A DNA stretch of 46,794 nucleotides, from the NCBI RefSeq assembly GCF_011772445.1, contig NZ_WVZN01000031.1:1-46794 (forward strand). The letters are read 5' to 3'. The translations under genes and the position numbers were made by a program. Source of the stretch: Hydrogenophaga sp. (GTDB lineage: Bacteria > Pseudomonadota > Gammaproteobacteria > Burkholderiales > Burkholderiaceae_C). The notes beneath the pieces were generated by a model. The model was given only the letters and a program-made list of their open reading frames with translations. It did no database searches and was not told the DNA's origin. This document shows positions 23,106-31,942 of this stretch, one piece after another; within the stretch, counting starts at the first letter, position 1, and every line of letters begins with the position of its first letter.

Positions 23106-26100
23106 GGTTCCAGGGGTGCCGGCATGGAATCGGTGGGATCGGCGGCGCGCGGGCCGTCGATCGGGAGAGTGAAGTGAAAGACGCTGCCTTCGCCCAGGCG
23201 GCTTTCCGCCCAGATGCTGCCGCCGTGGCGTTCGACGATACGACGGGTGAGTGCAAGACCAATGCCCGTTCCCTCGAATTCCGACGCGCGGTGCAGCCGC
23301 TGGAAGACGCCGAAGAGCTTCTGGGCGTATTTGGTGTCGAAGCCAACGCCGTTGTCCCGCACGGAAAAGGTGTAACCGCGCACCGGGTCCAGGTGCCAGC
23401 TCACGTCGATGATGGCGCGCTCGCGCGGCCGCGAGTACTTGAAGGCATTGCCCAAGAGATTGGCCCAGACCTCGCGCAGCAGCAGGGCGTCGCCGTGCAC
23501 GATGGGCAGGTCCGCCGCGATCTGCCAGTCCACCACGCGGCCATCGGTGTCGTGGGCGATCTGCGCCACCACGGCACTGACGAGGTGGTTGAAGTCGACC
23601 GGCGCGATGTTCACCGCCGCGCGGCCCAGGCGCGAGAACGCCAGCAGGCCATCGATCAGCTGGCTCATGTGGCGCGCCGAGTTGCCGATGGTGGCGAGGT
23701 AGCGCGTGGTGGTCTCGTCGCGCTGCAGGCCCAGGTGTTCTTCCAGCAGACTCACGAAGCTGGAGATGTGCCGCAGCGGCGAGCGCAGGTCGTGCGAGAC
23801 CGAGTAGGAGAAGGACTCGAGGTCGCGATTGGCCGCCAGCAGCTGCTCGGTGCGCTCGACGACGCGCTTTTCCAGCTCGTCGTTGATGTTGCGCATGAGG
23901 TCGTCGAGTTGCTTCGCGTCCGTCATGTCGCGGTTGATCTTGGCGAAGCCCTTGAGGTCGCCGCGCTGGTCACGCAGCGCGATCAGCACCGAGTGCGACC
24001 AGTAGCGCGAGCCGTCCTTGCGCAACTGCCAGCTCTGCACGTCGTGCTGGCCACGCGAGGCGGCCAGGCGCAGCATGCGCTCGGCATCGGCGCGGCCAGC
24101 CGCTTCATCCACGGGGTCGAACAGCACGCCGTAGTGGCGGCCGAGCATCTGCACCGGTGAGTAGCCGTCCATGCGCTGTGCGCTGTCCGTCCAGTCGGTG
24201 ATGAAGCCATTGGCATCGAGGAAGAAGATGCAGTAGTCGCGCAGGTTGTCCACCATGAGGCGGAAGCGCTGCTCGCTCTCCAGCAGCTCGGCCGAGCGTT
24301 CCTGGATGCGTTGCTCGAGTTCCTCGTTGAGGTGGTTGACGCGCTCCTCCACGCGCTTGCGTTCGGTGATGTCGATGATCTGCACGAACACGCCGCGGAC
24401 CTTGCCGTCAGGCCCGTGGTCGGGCAGGTAGTTCGCGCTCATGAAGATCGGCGTGCCGTCCGGCATGCGGCGCCAGGCCTCGAAGTGCTGCGAGGTGCCG
24501 GCCAGCGCGCCGGCCATGCGCGGCTCGATGTCGGCCCAGATGTCGGGCGCCACGCAACGGCTGAGGTGCTGGCCCACGATGCGCTGCGGGTCCATGCCGT
24601 AGACGCGCAGGTGCTCGGCGTTGGCGAAGCGGAAGTGCAGGTCGGCGTCGAGGTAGGCGATGAGCCCCGGGACGCGGTCGGTGATGGACTGCAGGAAGTA
24701 TTGCTGCTGGCGCAGCGCGTCTTCGGCGGCGCGCCGGCGCGTGATGTCCACCACCGTGGTGTTGCTGCGCAGGAAGCGGCCCTGCGCGTCGCGCACGGCC
24801 GCCGACGACAGCAGCGCATAGAAGCGTGTGCCGTCGCGCCGCTGCATCTCGTACTCCACGCCCTCGAGGGCGTCGTCCTGAAGCATGCGGCCCACGCGCG
24901 CTTCCAGCAGAGGCACCTGGTGCGGTGGAATCATGTCGCGGAAGTTGAGCTTGCCGACCACCTCGTCGCGCGTGTAGCCCAGCCATTCCAGTTCGGTGTC
25001 GTTGATCGAGACGAACACGCCATCGATGTCGAGCGAGTGGTAGCCGCAGGGCGCGCGGTTGTACAGGGCGTTGGCCTGCTCCAGCGCCCGCGCCAGCCGC
25101 TGGTTGGCCTGCGAGACGCGGTCCTCCGAGGCCTTGCGGTCGGTGATGTCGATCATCTGGATGATCAGACCCTGCACCTCTCCGTCGACCTGGAAGGGGA
25201 TGTATTCGATGCTGGCGTAGTACGGATCGCCGCCAGGGAAGCGGCGTTCGCCCTCGAAACGCTGGGGCTCGCCCGCCAGCGCGGCGTCCAGGCGGTCGCG
25301 CACGGACTCATACACCTGCCGGTCGGCGATGTCGCTCAGGTGGCGGCCCACCACACCGCCGCTCTGGCGGCCATCGCACCAGCGGGAGTAGCTGGCGTTG
25401 GCGAAGCGGCAGATCAGGTCGCAGTCGAAGAAGGCGATCTGTACCGGCGCGTGGTCGCTGATCGTCTGCATGAACCGGGCTTGCGCGGCCAGGGCCTGCT
25501 CGGCGGCCTTCAGGGCGGTGATGTCGATCAGCGTGTTGTTGGAGCGCAGGAAGCGGCCCTTGCTGTCGCGCACGGCCGTGCTGCTGACGAGCGCCGGGAA
25601 CAAGGTGCCGTCGCGGCGGCGCACCACCGTTTCAATGGGGTCGAGCCTTTCGCCGGCGACGAGGCGCTGCAGTCGGTCCAGCGCACGGGCCTGGTCGCGC
25701 TCCCCCTCGGGCAGCATGTCGCGCACGTTGAGCGTGCCGATGACCTCGTGGCGCTCATAACCCAGCCAGTCGAGTTCGGTTCGGTTGATCAGCACCAGCG
25801 TGCCATTGGCGTCGAACGAGTGATAACCGCAGGGCGCCTGGTTGTAGAGCGATTGCGCTTCGGCCAGGGCCATGCTCACGCGCTCCTTGGCGTCGGCCAG
25901 TTCCTCGGTGCGCTCCTTCACGCGCTTTTCGAGTTCGGCGTTGAAGCGGCGGATCTCGTCCTGCTGCTGGTGCAGCTCGGTGATGTCGCGCGACACCGCC
26001 AGCAGCATGGCCGGCCGGCCCTGCGCATCGCAGATCGGCGTGAGTGCCGTGTCCCACCACTTGGGCGTGCCCTTGAAGGTGTTGCCGAAGGCCACGAAGC

Positions 26101-26971
26101 GCGACCCCTTGCCCTGTCGCGCGGCGGCGACGGCGTCGCGCGCGAGGGTGCCGCCGTCCTCGGGCCACCAGGTGGTCCAGTCGCTCAGGCGCACCTCTTC
26201 GAAATCGTCCACCTCCACGAGGCGGCAGCCCTGTTCCGTCATCTGCACCACGCGGCCTTCCAGGTCGAGCACCTTGGTGCAGTCGGGGCTGCTGGCGATG
26301 ATCTGGCGGTTGAGTTCGTCCTTGATGCGCGCTTCGGCCTCGAGCACGCGCAGCGTGGTGATGTCTTGAACGAAGCCGAGCTGGCTGACGACGCGGCCGC
26401 TGGCGTCGCGCAGCGGGGCGTTGCGCACCAGCACGTGCACGGTCTCGTTGCCCGGCTTGACGATGCGGAACTCGACGTTGAGGCTTTCTCCGCGCGAGAT
26501 GCCGCGCACCCAGCTCGCCTGCACGCGCTCGAGGTCGTCGGGGTGTACGCGGCCGAGCCAGCCGAAGTTGGGGAAGTCCTCGCTGCGCAGGCCGAAGATC
26601 TGCTGGAGCTGGCTGTCGATGTGCGTGAGCAGCCCGCCCTCGTCGGTGCGGAAGACGCCGATGGGAAACACGCTGGCCAGCGCGCCAAACAGGGCTTCGT
26701 ACTCGAGTTTCGCCAGCGCAGGGCGGCCTTCGCGTTCGGCGTCCAGTGCCGAAGCAAGTTGCAGCGGCAGGTTGGCGTGGAACTGCTTCTGGCTGGCGTC
26801 GGTGGCGGGGCTCAGGCCGCTGAGTTGTTGCGCGTAGCGCTGGCGCAGGTACTCGTTCTCGGCGCGCAGCGTGCGCAGCTCCAGCGCCATGGCCCGCTCG
26901 CGTTCGCTGACGCCGGCCTCGCCGTCGCGGCGGGCCAGGGGCGCATCGGTGGGCGAAAGGCGGGCGCTCAT
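23102..26971 (-). CDS. Soluble histidine kinase with seven PAS domains
   Basis: A 1289-residue kinase. The ATG at 26971 (MSARLSPTDAPLARR) is chosen because the longer frame would overlap glcD. After a charged coiled coil (20-50), PAS regions lie at about 95-205, 220-332, 375-485, 498-610, 635-744, 757-870 and 903-1017, several ending in the usual D-I-T motif and some separated by coiled coils. The HisKA motif SYSVSHDLRSPLRH carries His1060. The ATPase domain has NLLGNAFKYS (N box), DNGVGFD (G1) and EGTGIGLALTRRI (G2). There is no membrane segment, so the signal is cytosolic, for example redox, oxygen or a small ligand. Regions 375-610 and 635-870 look like a duplicated unit. It is coupled to the receiver at 22620. 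Confidence 0.95.
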   Translation of the reverse strand: MSARLSPTDAPLARRDGEAGVSERERAMALELRTLRAENEYLRQRYAQQLSGLSPATDASQKQFHANLPLQLASALDAEREGRPALAKLEYEALFGALASVFPIGVFRTDEGGLLTHIDSQLQQIFGLRSEDFPNFGWLGRVHPDDLERVQASWVRGISRGESLNVEFRIVKPGNETVHVLVRNAPLRDASGRVVSQLGFVQDITTLRVLEAEARIKDELNRQIIASSPDCTKVLDLEGRVVQMTEQGCRLVEVDDFEEVRLSDWTTWWPEDGGTLARDAVAAARQGKGSRFVAFGNTFKGTPKWWDTALTPICDAQGRPAMLLAVSRDITELHQQQDEIRRFNAELEKRVKERTEELADAKERVSMALAEAQSLYNQAPCGYHSFDANGTLVLINRTELDWLGYERHEVIGTLNVRDMLPEGERDQARALDRLQRLVAGERLDPIETVVRRRDGTLFPALVSSTAVRDSKGRFLRSNNTLIDITALKAAEQALAAQARFMQTISDHAPVQIAFFDCDLICRFANASYSRWCDGRQSGGVVGRHLSDIADRQVYESVRDRLDAALAGEPQRFEGERRFPGGDPYYASIEYIPFQVDGEVQGLIIQMIDITDRKASEDRVSQANQRLARALEQANALYNRAPCGYHSLDIDGVFVSINDTELEWLGYTRDEVVGKLNFRDMIPPHQVPLLEARVGRMLQDDALEGVEYEMQRRDGTRFYALLSSAAVRDAQGRFLRSNTTVVDITRRRAAEDALRQQQYFLQSITDRVPGLIAYLDADLHFRFANAEHLRVYGMDPQRIVGQHLSRCVAPDIWADIEPRMAGALAGTSQHFEAWRRMPDGTPIFMSANYLPDHGPDGKVRGVFVQIIDITERKRVEERVNHLNEELEQRIQERSAELLESEQRFRLMVDNLRDYCIFFLDANGFITDWTDSAQRMDGYSPVQMLGRHYGVLFDPVDEAAGRADAERMLRLAASRGQHDVQSWQLRKDGSRYWSHSVLIALRDQRGDLKGFAKINRDMTDAKQLDDLMRNINDELEKRVVERTEQLLAANRDLESFSYSVSHDLRSPLRHISSFVSLLEEHLGLQRDETTTRYLATIGNSARHMSQLIDGLLAFSRLGRAAVNIAPVDFNHLVSAVVAQIAHDTDGRVVDWQIAADLPIVHGDALLLREVWANLLGNAFKYSRPRERAIIDVSWHLDPVRGYTFSVRDNGVGFDTKYAQKLFGVFQRLHRASEFEGTGIGLALTRRIVERHGGSIWAESRLGEGSVFHFTLPIDGPRAADPTDSMPAPLEP

Positions 26972-27020
26972 TGCAGGCAATGTACCCCAGGCCCAGGGGG
27001 GTACCGCGCGAAATAGCGCC

Positions 27021-28523
27021 CTAAAACCGGGGGAGATCCGGGTGCGGCAATTGCCCGCCGCGCACCAGCAGGCGGCCGTATTCCGCACAACGTTGCAGGG
27101 TGGGGATCACTTTGCCGGGATTCAGTAAGCCTTTGGCATCAAAGGCGCGTTTGATGCCGAACATCTGCTCGTTCTCTTCTGTGCTGAATTGGACACACAT
27201 GCTGTTGAGTTTTTCGACGCCGACCCCGTGCTCGCCGGTGACGGTGCCGCCCATGGCGACGCTGGTTTCCAGGATGTCGGCACCGAAGCGCTCGCAGCGC
27301 TGGAGCTGGTCGGGGTCGTTGGCGTCGAACAGGATCAGCGGGTGCAGGTTGCCGTCACCGGCGTGGAACACGTTGGCGCAGCGCAGGCCGTAGGTGGTTT
27401 CCATGGCCTGGATGGCGAGCAGGATGTCGGCCAGGCGCTTGCGAGGGATGGTGGAGTCCATGCACATGTAGTCGGGGCTGATGCGCCCGCTGGCAGGAAA
27501 CGCGTTCTTGCGCCCGCTCCAGAATCGCAGCCGCTCGGCCTCGTCTCGGCTGACGGCGATGGCGGTGGCCCCGCAGCCGCGCAGCACGGCGCTCATGCGC
27601 TCGATTTCCTCGGCCACTTCCTCGGGGGTGCCGTCGCTCTCGCAGAGCAGGATGGCCTCGGCCGACAGGTCGTAACCCGCGCGCACGAAATCCTCGACGG
27701 CGGCCGTCATGGGCTTGTCCATCATCTCCAGCCCGGCCGGGATGATGCCGGCGGCGATCACCGCCGCGACCGCGTCGCCGGCCTTTCGCACGTCGTCGAA
27801 GCTGGCCATGATGCAGCGCGCCAGCTGCGGTTTGGGCACCAGCTTGACGACGACCTCGACGGTGACGGCCAGCATGCCCTCGCTGCCCACCACCAGGGGC
27901 AGCAGGTCCAGCCCCGGGGTGTCGAGCGATTCGCCGCCGAAGCTGATGGGCTCGCCCTCGATGGTGAAGCCGCGCACCTGCAGCACGTTGTGGATGGTGA
28001 GGCCGTACTTGAGGCAGTGCACGCCGCCCGAGTTCTCGGCCACGTTGCCGCCGATGGTGCAGGCGATCTGGCTGGACGGGTCGGGCGCGTAGTACAGCCC
28101 GTGCGGCGCGGCGGCCTCGCTGATGGCGAGGTTGCGCACGCCCGCCTGCACGGTGGCGGTCCGCGAACGCGGGTCGACGCGCAGGATGCGGTTGAACTTG
28201 GCGAGCGACAGCACCACGCCCCGGGCGTGCGGCATGGCGCCGCCGGAGAGGCCGGTGCCGGCGCCGCGCGCCACCACCGGCACGTCCAGCGCGTGGCAGG
28301 CCCGGAGCACGGCCGACACCTGGGCCTCGGTCTCGGGCAGGGCCACCACCATCGGGCGTTCGCGGTAGGCGGTGAGGCCGTCGCATTCGTAGGGAACGGT
28401 GTCCTCGGCCTGCCAGAGCAGGGCGTGGGCGGGCAGCAGCGGGCGCAGGGCCTGCACCACGGCGGCCTGGCGCTCGGCGCGGGCCAGGCGCTCGGCCTCG
28501 TCGGGATGGGTGGGGGCGTTCAT
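27021..28523 (-). CDS. glcD: FAD-linked glycolate/lactate oxidase subunit GlcD
   Basis: A 500-residue FAD-binding oxidoreductase of the vanillyl-alcohol-oxidase fold. FAD-binding motifs are VARGAGTGLSGGA and the PDPSSQIACTIGGNVAENSGG region; the C-terminal FAD-linked oxidase domain shows HAGDGNLHPLILFD and GTVTGEHGVGVEK, ending with the common LNPGKVIPT. Glycolate oxidase feeds glyoxylate from glycolate with electrons passing to the membrane; D-lactate is an alternative substrate. No glcE or glcF homologue is next to it in this window, so it may work alone or with subunits elsewhere. Its 3' end lies 49 bases before the start of the kinase gene in the same direction. Confidence 0.92.
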   Translation of the reverse strand: MNAPTHPDEAERLARAERQAAVVQALRPLLPAHALLWQAEDTVPYECDGLTAYRERPMVVALPETEAQVSAVLRACHALDVPVVARGAGTGLSGGAMPHARGVVLSLAKFNRILRVDPRSRTATVQAGVRNLAISEAAAPHGLYYAPDPSSQIACTIGGNVAENSGGVHCLKYGLTIHNVLQVRGFTIEGEPISFGGESLDTPGLDLLPLVVGSEGMLAVTVEVVVKLVPKPQLARCIMASFDDVRKAGDAVAAVIAAGIIPAGLEMMDKPMTAAVEDFVRAGYDLSAEAILLCESDGTPEEVAEEIERMSAVLRGCGATAIAVSRDEAERLRFWSGRKNAFPASGRISPDYMCMDSTIPRKRLADILLAIQAMETTYGLRCANVFHAGDGNLHPLILFDANDPDQLQRCERFGADILETSVAMGGTVTGEHGVGVEKLNSMCVQFSTEENEQMFGIKRAFDAKGLLNPGKVIPTLQRCAEYGRLLVRGGQLPHPDLPRF

Positions 28524-28706
28524 GGGGGCTTGGACGGTGGCGGGCCAGTGTAGGCCGCGGGCTCCCCGGCGGGTTGAAAAATCCTGCAGCGGCTGTTGAC
28601 GGACGGCGATGCCGCGGGGTCTTGAAATGCGCGGGGAGCGACTTCAGTTTGGGTGCACCAGGCGCTGCGGTGGTCGCGGCGCCACCGAATATGGAGGACT
28701 TTCACC

Positions 28707-29129
28707 ATGACCGGACTCATTGCCCGCAACAGCCTGTTCGATGATTTCTTCCGTGACGTCGCGCCCGGCTTCTTCGTCAAGCCGCTGCACGGTGACCCGC
28801 TCCCCGCGCAGATCAAGGTCGACGTGAAGGAAACCCCAGCGGCCTACACCGTGGACGCCGAACTGCCTGGCGTGGCCAAGGACGACATCCAGGTCACCAT
28901 CGAGGACGACGTGGTGACGCTGCGCGCCGAGGTCAAGCAGAGCGACGAGCAGCGCGACGGCCAGCGCGTGCTGCGCAGCGAGCGCTACTACGGTGCCGTC
29001 TCGCGCGCGTTCCAGCTGCCTCAGCGCGTGGACAAGGACGCGTCCAAGGCGCGCTTCGACAACGGCGTGCTGCGCCTGACGCTGCCGAAGAAGGCGGCAG
29101 TGACGGGGCAGCGGCTGGCGATCGAGTAA
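28707..29129 (+). CDS. Hsp20/alpha-crystallin family small heat shock protein
   Basis: A 140-residue small heat shock protein. The ATG at 28707 has GGAGGA about ten bases upstream and replaces a longer frame with implausible N-terminal residues. The alpha-crystallin domain occupies about 35-135: IKVDVKETPAAYTVDAELPG, VTIEDDVVTLRAEV, SRAFQLPQRVD, then FDNGVLRLTLPKK with the hallmark G-V-L. It holds unfolding proteins in a refoldable state without ATP. The first 35 residues are short and hydrophobic (LFDDFFRDVAPGFFV), as in many bacterial members. It is divergent from glcD. A CTTGAAA at 28621-28627 is like a sigma32 -35 element, but no matching -10 follows. Confidence 0.93.
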   Translation: MTGLIARNSLFDDFFRDVAPGFFVKPLHGDPLPAQIKVDVKETPAAYTVDAELPGVAKDDIQVTIEDDVVTLRAEVKQSDEQRDGQRVLRSERYYGAVSRAFQLPQRVDKDASKARFDNGVLRLTLPKKAAVTGQRLAIE

Positions 29130-29136
29130 TGCCGTT

Positions 29137-29163
29137 CGAGTGAGCGCCGGTGGCGCTCACTCG
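29137..29163. terminator. Bidirectional hairpin between hsp20 and the protease gene
   Basis: A perfect 12-base inverted repeat (29137-29148 CGAGTGAGCGCC and 29152-29163) with a three-base loop lies between the converging genes. There is no T-tract on either side. The stop codon of the minus-strand protease (29157-29159) lies inside the right arm. Confidence 0.55.
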
Positions 29164-30386
29164 CTGCGGATGTCGACGAGTTCGAAGGTCTCGTCGATGC
29201 GAATGTGCTGGTTGCGGGTGCGTGCATCGAATCGCACCACCCGTGCCAGCGCGGGGGAATACCAGGCCGAGGCTTCGTACGTCGAGCTGTTGATCATGTG
29301 CCCGCCAGTGACGCGGTGCGTAAAGCCGCTGTAGTTCACACGCACCGCCTCGATCCGGCGCGAGCCCACCGTCAGCGTGGTGGTGTCCACGGCACGAGCC
29401 CGCAATTCCATCCGGATCACCAGGTCGTTGCGGCGCACGGTGTAGTCGAGCCGCCAGGCCGAGCCGGGATCCGGCGTGCCACTCACCCAGCCGCCTGGGG
29501 GCATCACCAGATCGAATTCGCCACCCACCGGCTTCTCGACGGATTCCACCCCGCCATCGAGCCGTTCGATGCGCTCGCCCTGGTTGAAGATGCGCCGATC
29601 GCCATCGACGCGGTCAAGGCGATACACCACGGCTTGACTGACGCCGGTCTGGCGCTCGAGCAGGCGGTACTCGAATACGCGATCGGCTTGGGGCGTGGTT
29701 TGGGCGCCTGTCGAAGCACCGACGTTGGCCGCGGTGGCTGCCTTCGCGGCGAGCGCCGCCTGCGCGCGCGCGGGCACTTCGGCGATCCAGCTCGAGGGCA
29801 CGGCGAAGTTCACGTTTTGCGCGTTGCGCAGGATCATGGTGGTGATGCCGACCAGGCGGCCCTGCGCATCGAACAGGCCGCCGCCGCTGGAGCCGGGCGA
29901 GATCGGCACGGTGATCTGCAAGGCCTCGATCTGGTCCTGCTCGTTGCGGCGGATGCCGGAGAGCAGGCCATCGCTGATGGTGGTTTCGAGCCCGCGCGGG
30001 CTGCCGATGGCATAGACGCGCGCGCCGACGCGCCAGGTCTCGGGCGCGGCGATGGCCACGGCTGGGGCGTGAAAGTTGGCGACCTTGAGCTGGCACAGGT
30101 CGCGATCGGGATCGGGAAATTCCAGCGTCGCGCCGTAGGTGACGTTCTCGCGCGCGACGGCCACGGCCTTGGCGCGTGCGAGCACGTGGCAGTTGGTGAT
30201 CAGGCGGCCGGGGCCGACCACGACGGCACTGCCCAGGGCCAGGGCGCGGCCGGCCTCGTCCTGCGTGCGCACCACCCAGACGCTGGGTGCGACCTTGTCA
30301 AACAGGACTTCGGGAGCCAGGGACGCGGGCTGGGCCTGCGCCATCGAGGCGCCGCAGGCGAGGGCGAACGTGCCGATGTGTCGCAT
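29157..30386 (-). CDS. Exported trypsin-like (HtrA/S1C type) serine protease
   Basis: A 409-residue protein starting at 30386, 11 bases after the upstream lipoprotein gene. A signal peptide ends near residue 19 (FALACGASMAQAQ). The catalytic triad is visible: His67 in LITNCHVLA, Asp96 in DPDRDLCQLKV, Ser167 in PISPGSSGGGLFD. Residues about 30-210 form the protease domain. There is no PDZ domain; instead the C-terminal 190 residues form a beta-rich domain (ERLDGGVESVEKPVGGEFDL, then repeated strands) that I cannot name. It acts in the periplasm, with quality-control proteolysis inferred. Co-transcription with the lipoprotein suggests a shared envelope role. Confidence 0.85.
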   Translation of the reverse strand: MRHIGTFALACGASMAQAQPASLAPEVLFDKVAPSVWVVRTQDEAGRALALGSAVVVGPGRLITNCHVLARAKAVAVARENVTYGATLEFPDPDRDLCQLKVANFHAPAVAIAAPETWRVGARVYAIGSPRGLETTISDGLLSGIRRNEQDQIEALQITVPISPGSSGGGLFDAQGRLVGITTMILRNAQNVNFAVPSSWIAEVPARAQAALAAKAATAANVGASTGAQTTPQADRVFEYRLLERQTGVSQAVVYRLDRVDGDRRIFNQGERIERLDGGVESVEKPVGGEFDLVMPPGGWVSGTPDPGSAWRLDYTVRRNDLVIRMELRARAVDTTTLTVGSRRIEAVRVNYSGFTHRVTGGHMINSSTYEASAWYSPALARVVRFDARTRNQHIRIDETFELVDIRSE

Positions 30387-30396
30387 GCGGACCGGC

Positions 30397-30999
30397 TCAG
30401 CGCTGCGAGGGCAGCAAGCCGCTGAGGTCGTCCATCGTGACGCGTCCGCCCACGCGCGGTGGTGGCGCGGCCGGCCCGGGACCGCTGGGAATGCCACCGG
30501 GTGGCACCAGGGCAGCGCTGGTACCAGCGCCCGGCCGCCCGGCGACCAGCGGGATAGAACCCGTGTACGCCAGTGCGGTGAGCTTGGGGCGCGCCAGCGT
30601 CTCGCTCTGCAGGGACAGGCGGGGTTGCCCCACGAACAGGCCCATGGTGATCAGCGTCTCCACGTACACCGTAGCCCCATCGGTGAGGTCCACGTCGAGG
30701 CTGGACTCGATTTCGGTGCGGGCGGACACGGTGTAGCGGCCGGTGGGGCGGTCCACGAAGAAGAAGCCCTCGGGTTGCATCTTGCCGACGACTTCGCCGT
30801 TGAGCCGCACGTCCGGCTGGATCGCCGGCCCGAGGCCGCCACTGCGGTAGACCATCAGCCGGCCGTGCCCGGGCTTGATGGCCGGAAAGCTCTCCTGCAC
30901 CTCACTGAACCGGGGGCCGGTCGCCGCGCACCCCGCGAGCACCAGCGCGACCAAGCCCAGCAGCCCGACGCGCGCGAGCCGCCCCAACATCTGCTTCAT
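30397..30999 (-). CDS. Lipoprotein with DUF2846-like domain
   Basis: A 200-residue protein starting at an ATG five bases behind AGGAGG. The signal peptide ends in a lipobox, LVLAGC, so Cys near residue 24 is lipidated. The middle (residues about 40-135) has the short strands of DUF2846 proteins: GRLMVYRSGG, DVRLNGEVVGKM, GFFFVDRPTGRYTVSA and a final VYVETLI strand. The C-terminal 55 residues are Pro/Gly-rich (GIPSGPGPAAPPPRVGG) and probably unstructured. It is in one operon with the serine protease that follows 11 bases later; they may act together at the envelope, which is inference. Confidence 0.82.
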   Translation of the reverse strand: MKQMLGRLARVGLLGLVALVLAGCAATGPRFSEVQESFPAIKPGHGRLMVYRSGGLGPAIQPDVRLNGEVVGKMQPEGFFFVDRPTGRYTVSARTEIESSLDVDLTDGATVYVETLITMGLFVGQPRLSLQSETLARPKLTALAYTGSIPLVAGRPGAGTSAALVPPGGIPSGPGPAAPPPRVGGRVTMDDLSGLLPSQR

Positions 31000-31062
31000 G
31001 CCCACCTCCTACCTTTTGTTTCCAGCAATGGTAGTGGCTAGTGGGCGAAAACGTCGAGGGGC

Positions 31063-31935
31063 TTAACCCATGGCCTGCTGCAGCCAGCGCGCAAACGCCG
31101 CGCACTCCCAGCGCTCCATGGTGCCCGTGCGCCAGCACAGGTAATGCGCGTGCGGGCTGGGCACGCGGCGCGGGTAGAGGGGCACCAGGGCGCCGCTGTC
31201 CAGCCAGGGCGCGGCCAGCTTGTAGCGCAGCAGGCCCACGCCCATGCCGGCGGCGGCGGCGTCGCACATCAGGCCGATGTCGTTGAACTGCGAGCCCTCG
31301 GCGGGCTCGGGCCAGTCCAGGTCGTGCGCGGCGAACCAGGTGCGCCAGGGCTCCAGCGGGCTGCGCAGCAGGGGCAGGTTCTCCAGGTCCGCGGGCGCCT
31401 CGAAGGGGCCATGCTCGCGCGCGAAGGCGGGCGAGGCCATGGGCGAGATCTCGTCCTTGGCCAGCAGCAGGTGTTCCACGTCGGCGTAGCGGCCGGTGCC
31501 GAAGCGCACCATCAGGTCGGCGTCCTCGGCCACCACGTCCAGCAGCGGGATGCTGACCTGCAGCGTGAGGTCGATCTCGGGGTAGGTGTCGCTGAACTGC
31601 TTGAGGCGCGGCAGCACCACCGAGCGCGCGAAGGTGGGCGTGATGGCCAGGCGCAGCTTGCGCCGTCCTGGCGCGGCCTTCTGGCTGGGAAAGCGCTGCA
31701 GCGCGCCCAGGCCGTCGCGCACGTGGGTGAGGTACTCGATGCCGTCGGTGGTCAGGGAGAAGTCGGCGCGGCCGAACAGCTTGGTGCCCAGGATCTCCTC
31801 GAGCTGGCGGATGCGGTGGCTCACCGCGCTGGGCGTGACGTTGAGTTCATCGGCCGTCTGCGTGACGCTGCGCAGCCGCGCCAGGGCCTCGAAGGCCAGC
31901 AGGCACTGGATGGGCGGGATGCGCACCGTGCTCAT
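31063..31935 (-). CDS. LysR family regulator, GcvA-like
   Basis: A 290-residue regulator. The N-terminal winged helix-turn-helix shows LLAFEALARLRSVTQTADEL and TPSAVSHRIRQLEEILGTKLF; the effector domain (about 95-290) has the two-lobe LysR fold with VVLPRLKQFSDTYPEIDL and a final helix. The GcvA subgroup is suggested by the N-terminal sequence (PPIQCLLAFEALARL) and the compact length. GcvA-type proteins control glycine cleavage and related one-carbon genes. This gene starts seven bases after purU, a one-carbon enzyme gene, on the same strand, so the two are probably co-transcribed and functionally linked. Confidence 0.88.
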   Translation of the reverse strand: MSTVRIPPIQCLLAFEALARLRSVTQTADELNVTPSAVSHRIRQLEEILGTKLFGRADFSLTTDGIEYLTHVRDGLGALQRFPSQKAAPGRRKLRLAITPTFARSVVLPRLKQFSDTYPEIDLTLQVSIPLLDVVAEDADLMVRFGTGRYADVEHLLLAKDEISPMASPAFAREHGPFEAPADLENLPLLRSPLEPWRTWFAAHDLDWPEPAEGSQFNDIGLMCDAAAAGMGVGLLRYKLAAPWLDSGALVPLYPRRVPSPHAHYLCWRTGTMERWECAAFARWLQQAMG

Positions 31936-31942
31936 CGCGGCT

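Noticed and set aside
28581..28706. Possible sigma32 promoter or RNA thermometer before hsp20
   Set aside because: CTTGAAA at 28621 has no matching CCCCAT-type -10, and no anti-ribosome-binding-site pairing near GGAGGA was convincing.
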